Source of the DNA: JBCCEV01 sp039030125 | GTDB lineage: Bacteria > Pseudomonadota > Gammaproteobacteria > Ga0077536 | Assembly: GCA_039030125.1 (NCBI GenBank) | Contig: JBCCEV010000051.1 | Coordinates: 1 to 24,806 of the forward strand | Reading direction: 5' to 3' | Length of the DNA: 24,806 bases | Shown: piece by piece, positions 6,709 to 14,852 of the stretch | Numbering within the stretch: the first letter of the stretch is position 1 | Layout: the number at the start of each line of letters is the position of its first letter | The notes under the pieces: model-generated | Told to the model about the DNA's origin: nothing | The model's input: only the letters and a program-made list of their open reading frames with translations | Database searches by the model: none | Made by a program: the position numbers and the translations under genes

Positions 6709-8028
6709 TTAGTGACTCACCGATGCACTGAGCCGCCACGAGAAGGGGCAGCTTGGACGCAACTGCTGACGTTCTTCGATCAAGGATTTAGCCAGCGATA
6801 CATCCTGTGCCCTCATCGCCGCCTCAATCAACGTGCGATGGATGATGTCCCTTTGCGCATGACTGCCCCCAAAAGCATTCGCTCGATAGCGAACCGGTAA
6901 CAACTCGGCGACAGCATCGCTATAGCGCCGCTCGGCGAACGCCACAATTCCTTCCAACACCGGTAATCCGACCACCTTCGTCATCATGGCATTGGTTGTG
7001 CCATTCGCCATTGCCAACTTTGCCGCAGCCAGGCGGTTTTTCAAATCGTCATGGCGACCGCTGGCCGCAAAGGCGAAAGCAGCGTGCATATCATTGAAAG
7101 CATAGAAGCCGGCTTCGTGCTCGGCGGCCGCAAACTTATCGACCAATTCATCCCACCGCTCGCCGACATCTACATCGCGAAGGTGTAGGCGCCATAACAT
7201 CGCCGTGGCGTCAACCATCATTAGCTGTACGCTTTCGGCATCTTCCCGCACGCCGCGATCGTAGATGTCGAGCACCTGATCAAAACGATCGTTATCGAGA
7301 TGAAACAACCCAAGATGCCACCAGTTGTGAAAGCGGAAACCACTGTCAGGCTGCGCCCAATGCGGTTCGCGACTTTCCATAAAAGCGATACCTTCATCCT
7401 GGCGCGCCTGCATTTCGAAAACATGGGTGATCGCATGATGCGCCCAACAATCTTCGGCAACGAGATCCAAGGCGTGCCGAGCGGCCTCTTCCGCTTTGCC
7501 ATAGTCCGCGCACTCCTCCAAGCCGAACGCCAACATCCCTAGCAAGAAAGGATAGGCTTCATCCTCGTTTGTCCAATGCGCCAAAACGCGGGCTACGCGG
7601 CCGCGCAAGTTCTCTCGATCACCATGATAGAAATCGCATAGGTGCCCCATTTGCAAAGCCAGAATGTCGCGGGGGTATTTAGCGATGAGCAACTCCAAGG
7701 TTGTGCGCGCACCATCCCAGTCGCCGCGCGTCCATTGCCTGAGCGCGTGGGTATGCATCTTCTCGCGCTCATTCATCTTCCCCTCCAAAGCGTCGAGCTT
7801 TGCAACGGTCGCGCCAACTTCTTCAACCACACTGCGCTCCCACATGCTGACATTAACGTGGCCATGGAGAATGAGGCCCATCGCAAAGTCAGGCGATTGT
7901 TCCAGTGTCGGCGCGATGATTTCCGTTGGGTCCCCACGATAACAATGGAACGCTCGCAAGGCGCGCGCGTAGCCGTCTATTTCGGTGCTGCTGGAGGCGC
8001 TCGTTTCGACCCCATATTGATCGTGCAT
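6709..8028 (-). CDS. Tetratricopeptide-repeat protein, TTC38-like family
   Basis: An all-helical protein of 439 residues without signal peptide. TPR-like helical pairs run through the chain, for example around 105-140, 160-195 and 225-265. A GSHAQRD motif lies at 388-394 near the C-terminus; it is characteristic of the bacterial relatives of the eukaryotic TTC38 proteins. The biochemical role of this family is not known. It is the first gene of the leftward catabolic operon, and its ATG at 8028 overlaps nothing functional on the other strand. A short AGG element precedes the start at about 13 bases. Its position beside acyl-CoA enzymes suggests an accessory role, but nothing in the sequence demonstrates this. 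Confidence 0.85.
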   Translation of the reverse strand: MHDQYGVETSASSSTEIDGYARALRAFHCYRGDPTEIIAPTLEQSPDFAMGLILHGHVNVSMWERSVVEEVGATVAKLDALEGKMNEREKMHTHALRQWTRGDWDGARTTLELLIAKYPRDILALQMGHLCDFYHGDRENLRGRVARVLAHWTNEDEAYPFLLGMLAFGLEECADYGKAEEAARHALDLVAEDCWAHHAITHVFEMQARQDEGIAFMESREPHWAQPDSGFRFHNWWHLGLFHLDNDRFDQVLDIYDRGVREDAESVQLMMVDATAMLWRLHLRDVDVGERWDELVDKFAAAEHEAGFYAFNDMHAAFAFAASGRHDDLKNRLAAAKLAMANGTTNAMMTKVVGLPVLEGIVAFAERRYSDAVAELLPVRYRANAFGGSHAQRDIIHRTLIEAAMRAQDVSLAKSLIEERQQLRPSCPFSWRLSASVSH

Positions 8029-8096
8029 GCTCGTTTACCTGTGTTCCGATGAACGAAATTTAGACCAGCAAGGCTTAGCCGCGATAGAACAAAATC

Positions 8097-8126
8097 TGTA
8101 CTATTCCGGTACAAACTGTGTACCGG
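8097..8126. promoter_or_regulatory. Triple GTAC operator array, probable HxlR binding region
   Basis: GTAC occurs at 8098-8101, 8109-8112 and 8120-8123, exactly 11 bp apart. The right pair is embedded in a perfect inverted repeat, CCGGTAC-N7-GTACCGG (8106-8126), and the left pair in TGTAC-N7-GTACA (8097-8113). It lies immediately upstream of the HxlR start, between divergent genes. Dyads with GTAC-like half-sites are known for HxlR-family operators. I infer autoregulation and control of the divergent operon. No strong -35/-10 pair could be assigned. Confidence 0.68.
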
Positions 8127-8131
8127 GGCCA

Positions 8132-8794
8132 ATGTACGACTATCGCGAATACTGCCCGATCGCCAAGGCCAGCCAGTTGCTCGGCGAACGTTGGACCTTA
8201 CTGATTGTGAGGGAGTTGCTCTCTGGCAGTACGCGCTTTAATCAATTGCGCCGCTATCTGCCCCGAATATCCCCAACGCTCCTCAAAACCCGGCTGCGTA
8301 TGCTCGAGGACGAAGGTATCGTGGTTCGAGTGCGCGCGATCGATCGGAGCTCGCTGGAATACCAACTCACCGAAGCGGGCCGCGAGCTTGGCCCGGTCCT
8401 CAATGCTATCGGCGGCTGGGCAACTCGCTGGCAATACGAGAAATTCAAAAACGATGAAGTGCATATCGCCGGGATGATGCGAGACTTCGAATTACTGCTC
8501 GAACCCGAAAAATTGCCGGGTACTCGCTCCATTTTGAAGTTTCTATTTAGCGATGAGCCCGAGCAGACTTGGTTCGTGGAAATCGATGGCGATCACGTTG
8601 AGGCGTGTGATTACGATCGATCGTTTGACGTGGATGTGTATTTCGCTACCGACACCACCACCCTTGCCGATGTCATGATCCGAAAATGTGATATCAAACA
8701 AGCCGTCAAGGATCAGGTTCTGAAGGTGACGGGATCGAAAGCGCATATTGACGGCTTGGCCGCGTGGTTTCCATTCGCACCCTACGTGGATTGA
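8132..8794 (+). CDS. HxlR-family transcriptional regulator with C-terminal SCP2-like domain
   Basis: A two-domain regulator of 220 residues. Residues 1-100 are an HxlR winged helix: EYCPIAKA contains the family's N-terminal cysteine (C8), followed by LGERWTLLIVRELL and LRRYLPRISPTLLKTRLRMLEDEGIV. Residues from about 115 to the end resemble an SCP2 sterol-carrier fold, a small lipid/acyl-CoA binding module, so the regulator may sense a hydrophobic ligand directly. I chose the ATG at 8132 because the conserved motif follows at once, although the frame is open further upstream; the Shine-Dalgarno is weak. It is divergent from the acyl-CoA operon at 8028 and lies just after a GTAC palindrome array. 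Ligand and sign of regulation are not known. Confidence 0.88.
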   Translation: MYDYREYCPIAKASQLLGERWTLLIVRELLSGSTRFNQLRRYLPRISPTLLKTRLRMLEDEGIVVRVRAIDRSSLEYQLTEAGRELGPVLNAIGGWATRWQYEKFKNDEVHIAGMMRDFELLLEPEKLPGTRSILKFLFSDEPEQTWFVEIDGDHVEACDYDRSFDVDVYFATDTTTLADVMIRKCDIKQAVKDQVLKVTGSKAHIDGLAAWFPFAPYVD

Positions 8795-8829
8795 GGAGCC
8801 GGATAGCAACTTACAGGGATGTCCATTCG

Positions 8830-8847
8830 AACGCGCTTCGGTGCGTT
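8830..8847. terminator. UUCG-tetraloop hairpin in the gap between two convergent genes
   Basis: AACGCGC (8830-8836) and GTGCGTT (8841-8847) form a 7-bp stem with one G-T wobble around a TTCG loop. It lies between the stops of the HxlR gene and the TonB receptor gene. There is no T run on either strand, so termination here is only a suggestion. Confidence 0.35.
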
Positions 8848-8915
8848 GTAAGCAGGCGCGTTGGACCAGAGGGTGGCCTGTTAGAGCCGATGGCGGATTT
8901 CGTTAACCGTCATGC

Positions 8916-11147
8916 TCAGTAACTGTAAGACAAGCTGATGCCAACTGTCCTGGGTGTACCGAAAAACCCAAGCCCAGGCAGTGCGCCACCGCCGTCAAAG
9001 GTTTGCACGCGGTACTCTTTATCCGTGAGATTACGCGCGAATAATGTCAGCTCCAAACCTTGGCCGGGCGCGGTGAGCGCGAGGGAAAAATCGAGCAACA
9101 CATAGTCTTCTTCGGCGTTGGCGGTGTTGTTGCTGATCTCAAAATATTCGGTCGTCTGATAATAAACATCGACGAGTGCGCTCATCGACAGGGCATAAAA
9201 CGGCAGTGCTCGGGAATAACCGAATTGAAAATTACCGGAGAACTCTGGCGCATAGGGAAGTTCATTACCCGTCGCGTCAAACCCTCCCGCCGCGGGATTG
9301 AAATTGAACGACTCGATTTCCGTGTCGTTCCAATTGATGGCGCTACGCCAATGGAAATGATTGTTAAGCTGCCAAAACCATTCCGCTTCAACACCGAATA
9401 CCTCGGCATCGCCAACATTGCTCAACACACCGACCGGCACGCCGCCCCGTAGCTCGGCCGTGATTGCCTGAAAATCGCGCCAATCCAAATAATAACCCGC
9501 GAGATTGAACCATAGAGGAACACGATTAGACGTGAGTTTTAGCCCCGCCTCCGTCGCATAGACTTCCTCGGATTGAAATGGCGCCAGTTGATCGTTGGTC
9601 ACTGAAAATGAACCACTAAAGCCGCCGCCCTTGTATCCCTTGCTAAAACGGAGGTAAGTCAGAGCGGTGCTCATCGGTTGAAAGCTCAACTCAAGATCGC
9701 CCGAGACATCGGTGTCATTAATGGAGTCATTAACGAACGAGAGCTGGGCTGCGAAGGGAAAGGTCATCATCGTGACGGGGTTGGTTAGGAAGATACTCGC
9801 GCCGAGCGGGTTGAGATCCCGCGACCCCCCTTTAAATTCGCGCCCTTCGTAGGTGTAGCGCAGTCCACCGGATAAACGCCAGCGTTGGAAGAAATCGCGC
9901 CCAACGCGACCGAAGATGGCCGCGGTCTCGGTGCCTTGTCGATAACTGGTGGACATCTGCGTGAGCGTGAAAGCGCGGGCATCAAAGATTTCGAAAGATT
10001 CGATGGCGTCACGACTATAGAAAACACCAAGCAACCAGTCGAGCGGCCATTCAGCGGTTGAGGCCAAACGTAACTCCTGCGACAGCGCCCATAAATCGTG
10101 GCGTGTCAGCCGGTCTGCAACGGGCAGTGGCGATGCATCAGGGTCGTCTCCAATTGAGCGTATATTGACATCGAATCCCGTTATCGAGACAAAATTCATA
10201 CGGGGCAGCGACCAATCCAAAGTGACCGAAGCGCCCCATGCTGTGCTCACGGTATCGTCGTCAAAGTTATTGCTTGAAGCGCTCGCGAATGGGTCGCCGT
10301 CGCTATCGAAAAACCCTGTAACGTCACGACACGAGCCATCACGTGGAATTTGACCGATGGGTGGATTACAACGACCGCCTTGCACCACATTGATCGCGCC
10401 GATGTGCTCCCAATGCAAAGTATCGGAACGCTCGTGGGCAATATGGAACTCCGTTAACGCCGAAAAATGTTCGGTGGGAGAGAGCAGTGCTTGGGCACGT
10501 AGCGCGCTGCGATCAATGTCGCCGATCTTCTCACCGCTGAGCGTATTTCTCTGGAAACCCGAGCCACGCTGCTCGGTGACGCCCGACAAGCGCAGCGCTA
10601 TCGCATCGCCGACACCGCCGCCGACGGCACCTTCCATGCGGAAATCATCGAAGCTCTGATAGCGCGTGTTCAAATACCCACTCAAGCTCGTCGTCGGTTT
10701 GCGCACAACAAAGTTAATTGCCCCGGCGGTGTTATTGCGCCCGTAAAGGGTGCCCTGCGGCCCTTTGAGAACTTCGACCCGTTCAAGGTCAAACAATTGA
10801 AAACTGAGTTGCGGTGTATAGCTTTGCGGTACCCCATTGATATACATCGTCGCCGAGGTGTTCTGGTTAATGTTGAAGTCATTCATGCCAATGCCGCGAA
10901 TGGTCACGACGGGGTTGTTAACCCCTACCGTAGGCTTGACAGCGAGGCCGGCGACGTATCGGCCAAGATCCAACGGACGGTCTATTCCAGCTCGTTGTAA
11001 TTGCTCACCATCAAGCGCTGTAACGCTGCGCGCCAATGAGCGAACGGGCGCCACCCGCCTGGTCGCGCTGACGACGATTTCATCAATGACCTTAGCATCA
11101 GTACCGCCCCCGGCAATCGCCGCGGCTGCGATAAACATCGTTAACAA
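8916..11147 (-). CDS. TonB-dependent outer-membrane receptor
   Basis: A 743-residue receptor of the TonB-dependent family. These 22-strand barrels import siderophores, vitamins, oligosaccharides or lipid-like compounds using energy from TonB/ExbBD. A short hydrophobic leader (about 1-18) precedes a TonB-box-like DEIVVSATR (22-30). The plug domain follows, with the typical VTIRGIG, PQGTLYGRNNTAGAINFV and related motifs up to about residue 150. The rest is beta-strand rich and the protein ends SLSYSY, with the C-terminal aromatic expected for barrel assembly. I chose the TTG start at 11147 because AGGGAG lies seven bases upstream; the ATG at 11138 is too far from it. It resembles receptors that sit in catabolic loci. 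The substrate cannot be told from sequence. It is divergent from the large regulator. Confidence 0.93.
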   Translation of the reverse strand: MLTMFIAAAAIAGGGTDAKVIDEIVVSATRRVAPVRSLARSVTALDGEQLQRAGIDRPLDLGRYVAGLAVKPTVGVNNPVVTIRGIGMNDFNINQNTSATMYINGVPQSYTPQLSFQLFDLERVEVLKGPQGTLYGRNNTAGAINFVVRKPTTSLSGYLNTRYQSFDDFRMEGAVGGGVGDAIALRLSGVTEQRGSGFQRNTLSGEKIGDIDRSALRAQALLSPTEHFSALTEFHIAHERSDTLHWEHIGAINVVQGGRCNPPIGQIPRDGSCRDVTGFFDSDGDPFASASSNNFDDDTVSTAWGASVTLDWSLPRMNFVSITGFDVNIRSIGDDPDASPLPVADRLTRHDLWALSQELRLASTAEWPLDWLLGVFYSRDAIESFEIFDARAFTLTQMSTSYRQGTETAAIFGRVGRDFFQRWRLSGGLRYTYEGREFKGGSRDLNPLGASIFLTNPVTMMTFPFAAQLSFVNDSINDTDVSGDLELSFQPMSTALTYLRFSKGYKGGGFSGSFSVTNDQLAPFQSEEVYATEAGLKLTSNRVPLWFNLAGYYLDWRDFQAITAELRGGVPVGVLSNVGDAEVFGVEAEWFWQLNNHFHWRSAINWNDTEIESFNFNPAAGGFDATGNELPYAPEFSGNFQFGYSRALPFYALSMSALVDVYYQTTEYFEISNNTANAEEDYVLLDFSLALTAPGQGLELTLFARNLTDKEYRVQTFDGGGALPGLGFFGTPRTVGISLSYSY

Positions 11148-11154
11148 TTGCTTT

Positions 11155-11160
11155 CTCCCT
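11155..11160 (-). promoter_or_regulatory. Ribosome binding site that supports the TTG start of the TonB receptor
   Basis: On the minus strand AGGGAG is followed by seven bases and then TTG at 11147. The alternative ATG at 11138 would be 16 bases away, outside the usual range. Confidence 0.65.
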
Positions 11161-11198
11161 GTGGCGGCGCATTTAAACAGTTTTAGAAACGGCCATCC

Positions 11199-11221
11199 AT
11201 CAACACGGCTGTTGATATACT
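11199..11221 (+). promoter_or_regulatory. Extended -10 promoter overlapped by an inverted repeat, upstream of the large regulator
   Basis: ATCAACA (11199-11205) and TGTTGAT (11210-11216) form a perfect dyad with a four-base spacer. It overlaps an extended -10 element TGATATACT (11213-11221) reading rightwards. A transcript would start near 11228, giving a leader of about 45 bases before the ATG at 11275. No good -35 is present, as is usual for extended -10 promoters. The dyad lies where a repressor would block the promoter. Confidence 0.55.
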
Positions 11222-11274
11222 CAGCAAAAATGCACGCCTAGAAGTTGTAATCGGCACCAAGGAGAGAAACAAAA

Positions 11275-14200
11275 ATGGCCAGTGTCGCGCGGCCGCTTGC
11301 CAAGCTCACGCCGCCACGGGTTAAAAACGCTGTCGACTGCGCGCGCTTGAGCCTGCTCCTTGACGAGGCTGCCGAACAAACCCTGATTTGGATTGGTAGC
11401 CCAGCAGGGTCCGGCAAAACCACCCTGATCGCCAAGCATTACGCCGCCCGCAAACAACCGCTGGTGTGGTGTCAAATGGATGAAGGCGACGCCGATCCCG
11501 CGACATTTTTTTTCTACCTCGCCGCGGCGGCGCGGCAGCGCTTTCCCCGCCGCCGTTTCGAACTGCCCGATCTCACACCGGAATATCTCGCCGGCATTCC
11601 AACCTTCACGCGTAACTTTTTTCGCAGCCTTTTCTCTGCGCTGCCGGAACGTGCCATCGTGGTCCTCGATAATTTTCAGCTCGCGTCAGTCAATCCAATC
11701 ATTGAACAGATCCTTGCCGTGGCAGTGGCAGAAACCCCGCACGGCAATAATCTGGTCGTTGCCAGCCGCGAGCAACCCGGCGGCGCCTTGGCGCCTCTGA
11801 CCGCCAGCGGTGATCTCGCGCAACTAACCTGGGAAGACATGCAGCGTTCAGCCAGTGAATTAAAAGAGATCGCAAAAGCCAGCAAACTTCAAATCAAGGA
11901 ATCTGATCTCGGCTCCCTCGGCGGTTGGGTCGCCGGAGTTCCATTACTTGGGGAAATTTCTGATAACCCCGACTTCGAACATGCTGCTGGGGAGACTTGG
12001 ACGCGGGAGCGGGTTTTCGAATATTTTGCCGCTGAGATTTACGACCATCAACCCAAGGCCTTAAGGCGCTTCCTCGTTCAAAACGCGGTGTGGCCGAGAA
12101 TCTATCCTGCGCTGGCACAGACCCTTACTGGCGAGCCCAATGCCAAGGATATTCTCGCGCGTCTCACCCGGCGCAATTTTTTCACCACGCGAACCGCAAC
12201 GGAGCCGCTGGTTTTTGAATTCCATCCATTGTTTCGAGCGTTCCTACAAAGCCGCGCCCAGCAAGACCTCGACGAGGACGAACGTAAAAGCACCTATGCC
12301 CAAGCGGCAGCTTTGCTGAGCGATAACGGTGAGTTTGAACCAGCGATCGGCTTGTGGATTGAGGCCCAACAATGGGCCAAGGTTGGCGAGTTGATCGCCG
12401 TTCACGGGCAAGAGCTGCTTGCGCAGGGCCGCCAGCAAAGATTATTGCAGTGGTTCGAATTGCTGCCAGATGAAATAGCCGCGCTGCCAGCATTTCAGCT
12501 TTGGCGTGGCATCGCATTACTCGCGCTTAACCCGATGGCAGGCCGGCAAAGCCTCGAACTTGCTTACGAGGGGTTCGAAGCGCAAGCCGATGTCAGGTCT
12601 TCGTACCTGGCGCTCACCGGGATCCTAGAGTCGATTTGGATGACCTGGGATTTCAACAGCGTGCAGGCATGGCGAGGACGCTTCGAGGACTTTAGAAGTG
12701 ACCACCCCGTGGTTTGTACCCCCGAACTTGAGGTACTGGCGGTAACGGGCGTGCTGGGCAGCCAAGCAGTTTATTTTTCAGGCCCTGAGGAACTCGCGTA
12801 TTGGACCAAGGTGGGCCACGCCATGCTCGCAAGTCCCCTGCCCGACAGCCGCAAAGTCGTGGTGGCTGCGATTGTCGGTTATCTGCAAATCACCGTCGGC
12901 GACTACCTGGGCGCCACTGCCACCATCGAATCCATGGAAGATCTTGCCGGCAGCGCTTCGGCAACCCCGTTTGCAGAAATATTCGCGCTCGCGATCCGTC
13001 ACGAGTATCTCTTTTGGTTTGGCGACAGCCTCGATGGGTATCAGGAGATTGCCGACGATATCTGGGAGCTGTCTCGATCCACTGGGATCTTGGTGCTCGA
13101 CAATGTCGTCACCTCCTGCGGTACCTACACCTTCTTCGCAAAATCGGACATTGAAGGCGCAACACCCTATATCGCACGCCTTCAGGACGCCGGTATTCCC
13201 CACGGTTCCTTTGATCGTTCGCACTATTACTTTCAGCTCGCCTGGTTCGATTGGCTAAAGGGTAACCATGCCGGGGCGCGCGCACTGATCGACCAGGCCG
13301 AAGAAAGTCTCTCGTCCTCGCTCTCATCGATCGCGAGCACCTACATCGCCATCGGCCGGGCCAATATTTCTATTGCCACTGGCGACTTAGCGCACGCCCT
13401 TAGGGCCGCCGCGCATGCCAAGGCACAAGCCCGGCAATTTGGGTTCCACAAGATGATCGTGATGGTCCGCTACCTGAGTGCGCATATCGCGCTGCTGCGC
13501 GGACAACCCGAGCGCGCCAGACGGTTGCTCGCCGCAGCACTCGCGCAAGCTGCGAACCTGCACCTGCGGCGCACAATGTTTCACGATACCGCGATGATGG
13601 CGACGCTCATGCATTTCGCGCTCAAGCAGGGGATTGAAACTAACTACGCGCGCGAACTTGTGAAGGTCCTTGAGCTGAAACCGCCCGGTGCCGTTGACAA
13701 TCCCGAACACTGGCCATTCGCGCTTGAAATACGCTGCCTCGGCGAATTCAAAATCCTACGCGAGGGCAAGCCCCTCCAATACGGACAAAAAGCACCCAAA
13801 CGATCATTGCAGCTTCTTAAAGCAATTATCGCGCGCGGCGGCTCCAATGTTCCCCTCGAACGCTTGGTGGCAGATATTTGGGAAGGGTATGACGCCGACG
13901 CGGCCATGCGTGCCTACCGCACCGCCCTGCACCGGCTGCGCAAATTAATCGGTGAGGAAAGCCTCACGAGCGGCGAGCACGGCGTGACGCTCAACCCCGA
14001 ACGATGCTGGATCGACGCCTATTGCTTCGAGACACTGAGCGGCCACGCCAAACCCACGGAACCCGAACAAATTGCGAGCGCCATCGAAATCTACCGCGGC
14101 CATTTCCTCGAGTTGGAGGAAGCAACCCCGTGGTCACTTACCTTTCGCGAGCGCTTGCGGACCAAAGTCATCGCTCTGATCAATCGCGCGGGCAGCGCAT

Positions 14201-14427
14201 TCGAAGCGCAAGATGAATGGAAAAAAGCGCTCGATGTCTATCACTCCGGAATCGCGCTAGATCCGCTCGCCGAGCCGTTTTACCAAGGTGCAATGCAAGC
14301 GTACTTGACACTCGATGAAAAGAGCGAAGCCGCCAAAACTTATCGAACCTGCGAGCGGGTGCTCGCACAGTCCTTCGCCATAGAGCCGTCAGAAAAAACG
14401 AAGGCGCTATTTCAACAAACGTTCTGA
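11275..14427 (+). CDS. Large STAND-ATPase transcriptional regulator with C-terminal winged helix and BTAD (SARP-like) domain
   Basis: A 1050-residue signal-transducing regulator. The N-terminal MalT-like ATPase has a Walker A GSPAGSGKTT (41-50) and a Walker B-like RAIVVLDNFQ (about 125-134). Residues about 350-790 are a helical TPR-like sensor array. From about 815, LEIRCLGEFKIL opens an OmpR-type winged helix, with the recognition region around AMRAYRTALHRLRKLIG. The final 130 residues are a BTAD domain of helical repeats. Thus the DNA-binding output is at the C-terminus, the reverse order of AfsR, where the SARP part comes first. The ATG at 11275 follows AAGGAG with ten bases of spacing. 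It is divergent from the TonB receptor and upstream of a surface-protein locus that carries SARP-type direct repeats, its likely targets. Confidence 0.9.
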   Translation: MASVARPLAKLTPPRVKNAVDCARLSLLLDEAAEQTLIWIGSPAGSGKTTLIAKHYAARKQPLVWCQMDEGDADPATFFFYLAAAARQRFPRRRFELPDLTPEYLAGIPTFTRNFFRSLFSALPERAIVVLDNFQLASVNPIIEQILAVAVAETPHGNNLVVASREQPGGALAPLTASGDLAQLTWEDMQRSASELKEIAKASKLQIKESDLGSLGGWVAGVPLLGEISDNPDFEHAAGETWTRERVFEYFAAEIYDHQPKALRRFLVQNAVWPRIYPALAQTLTGEPNAKDILARLTRRNFFTTRTATEPLVFEFHPLFRAFLQSRAQQDLDEDERKSTYAQAAALLSDNGEFEPAIGLWIEAQQWAKVGELIAVHGQELLAQGRQQRLLQWFELLPDEIAALPAFQLWRGIALLALNPMAGRQSLELAYEGFEAQADVRSSYLALTGILESIWMTWDFNSVQAWRGRFEDFRSDHPVVCTPELEVLAVTGVLGSQAVYFSGPEELAYWTKVGHAMLASPLPDSRKVVVAAIVGYLQITVGDYLGATATIESMEDLAGSASATPFAEIFALAIRHEYLFWFGDSLDGYQEIADDIWELSRSTGILVLDNVVTSCGTYTFFAKSDIEGATPYIARLQDAGIPHGSFDRSHYYFQLAWFDWLKGNHAGARALIDQAEESLSSSLSSIASTYIAIGRANISIATGDLAHALRAAAHAKAQARQFGFHKMIVMVRYLSAHIALLRGQPERARRLLAAALAQAANLHLRRTMFHDTAMMATLMHFALKQGIETNYARELVKVLELKPPGAVDNPEHWPFALEIRCLGEFKILREGKPLQYGQKAPKRSLQLLKAIIARGGSNVPLERLVADIWEGYDADAAMRAYRTALHRLRKLIGEESLTSGEHGVTLNPERCWIDAYCFETLSGHAKPTEPEQIASAIEIYRGHFLELEEATPWSLTFRERLRTKVIALINRAGSAFEAQDEWKKALDVYHSGIALDPLAEPFYQGAMQAYLTLDEKSEAAKTYRTCERVLAQSFAIEPSEKTKALFQQTF

Positions 14428-14469
14428 CCCCCTCCCCTTCCCGCGCCAGTTTTTCAAAACAATTCCGTT

Positions 14470-14488
14470 ATCGGTAACGAATCGGTGA
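14470..14488 (+). promoter_or_regulatory. Direct-repeat operator copy 1 (ATCGGT, 11-bp period)
   Basis: ATCGGTA at 14470 and ATCGGTG at 14481 are heptamers separated by four bases, an 11-bp period. This is the geometry reported for SARP-family activator sites. It lies just upstream of the small unknown gene and 43 bp after the end of the regulator gene. A TATGGT at 14500-14505 could be a weak -10 element. Confidence 0.62.
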
Positions 14489-14536
14489 CAGGCCCTCCTT
14501 ATGGTGGTACGCGCCAAAGAGAGGAGCAAGGAGCCT

Positions 14537-14734
14537 GTGTCCGCAAACAAAGAAGGCACCGTCGAGGAATGCCTGAGCACCGATAGCTACGTGGTTCGCG
14601 TTTATCGGCGGACCGAATCGGGCGATCCGGAGGTCGGGATCGTGGAGAACACCACCCAAGATTCTTCGCTGGCCTTTCGCAGCACCCAGGAACTCCTGGC
14701 GCTGCTCAAAAAACTGAATGGCGAAGACGCCTGA
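14537..14734 (+). CDS. Small hypothetical protein between two copies of the direct-repeat operator
   Basis: A 65-residue soluble protein of unknown family, with no signal peptide, cysteine cluster or membrane segment. It begins with a polar stretch. It has a beta-strand-like core (SYVVRVYRR, then VGIVENT) and ends with an amphipathic helix, TQELLALLKKLN. I prefer the GTG at 14537, preceded by GAGGAG (14521-14526) and AAGGAG (14528-14533). An upstream in-frame ATG at 14501 would give 77 residues but has no ribosome binding site and overlaps a candidate -10 element. It lies between the regulator and the giant surface protein and has its own operator copy. It could be a cofactor or modulator of the regulator, but that is inference. 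Confidence 0.68.
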   Translation: MSANKEGTVEECLSTDSYVVRVYRRTESGDPEVGIVENTTQDSSLAFRSTQELLALLKKLNGEDA

Positions 14735-14772
14735 ATCGTAAAAATTTATGAAGCACCGACGTACATCAATCG

Positions 14773-14791
14773 ATCGGTAACGGATCGGTGA
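14773..14791 (+). promoter_or_regulatory. Direct-repeat operator copy 2 (ATCGGT, 11-bp period)
   Basis: ATCGGTA at 14773 and ATCGGTG at 14784 have the same heptamer-plus-four spacing as the copy at 14470. The two 19-bp elements differ at one position only. This copy lies about 60 bp upstream of the ATG of the giant repeat protein. A convincing -10 hexamer was not found downstream. Confidence 0.62.
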
Positions 14792-14852
14792 TGAGCCGCT
14801 TGCAAGCTGGAATGGCGCCGAGAACCCGCGCTCACGAACCTGGGAGGGAACA

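Noticed and set aside
7642..8052. Plus-strand open frame opposite the start of the TPR gene
   Set aside because: It is antisense to a well-supported gene, has no domain and no ribosome binding site.
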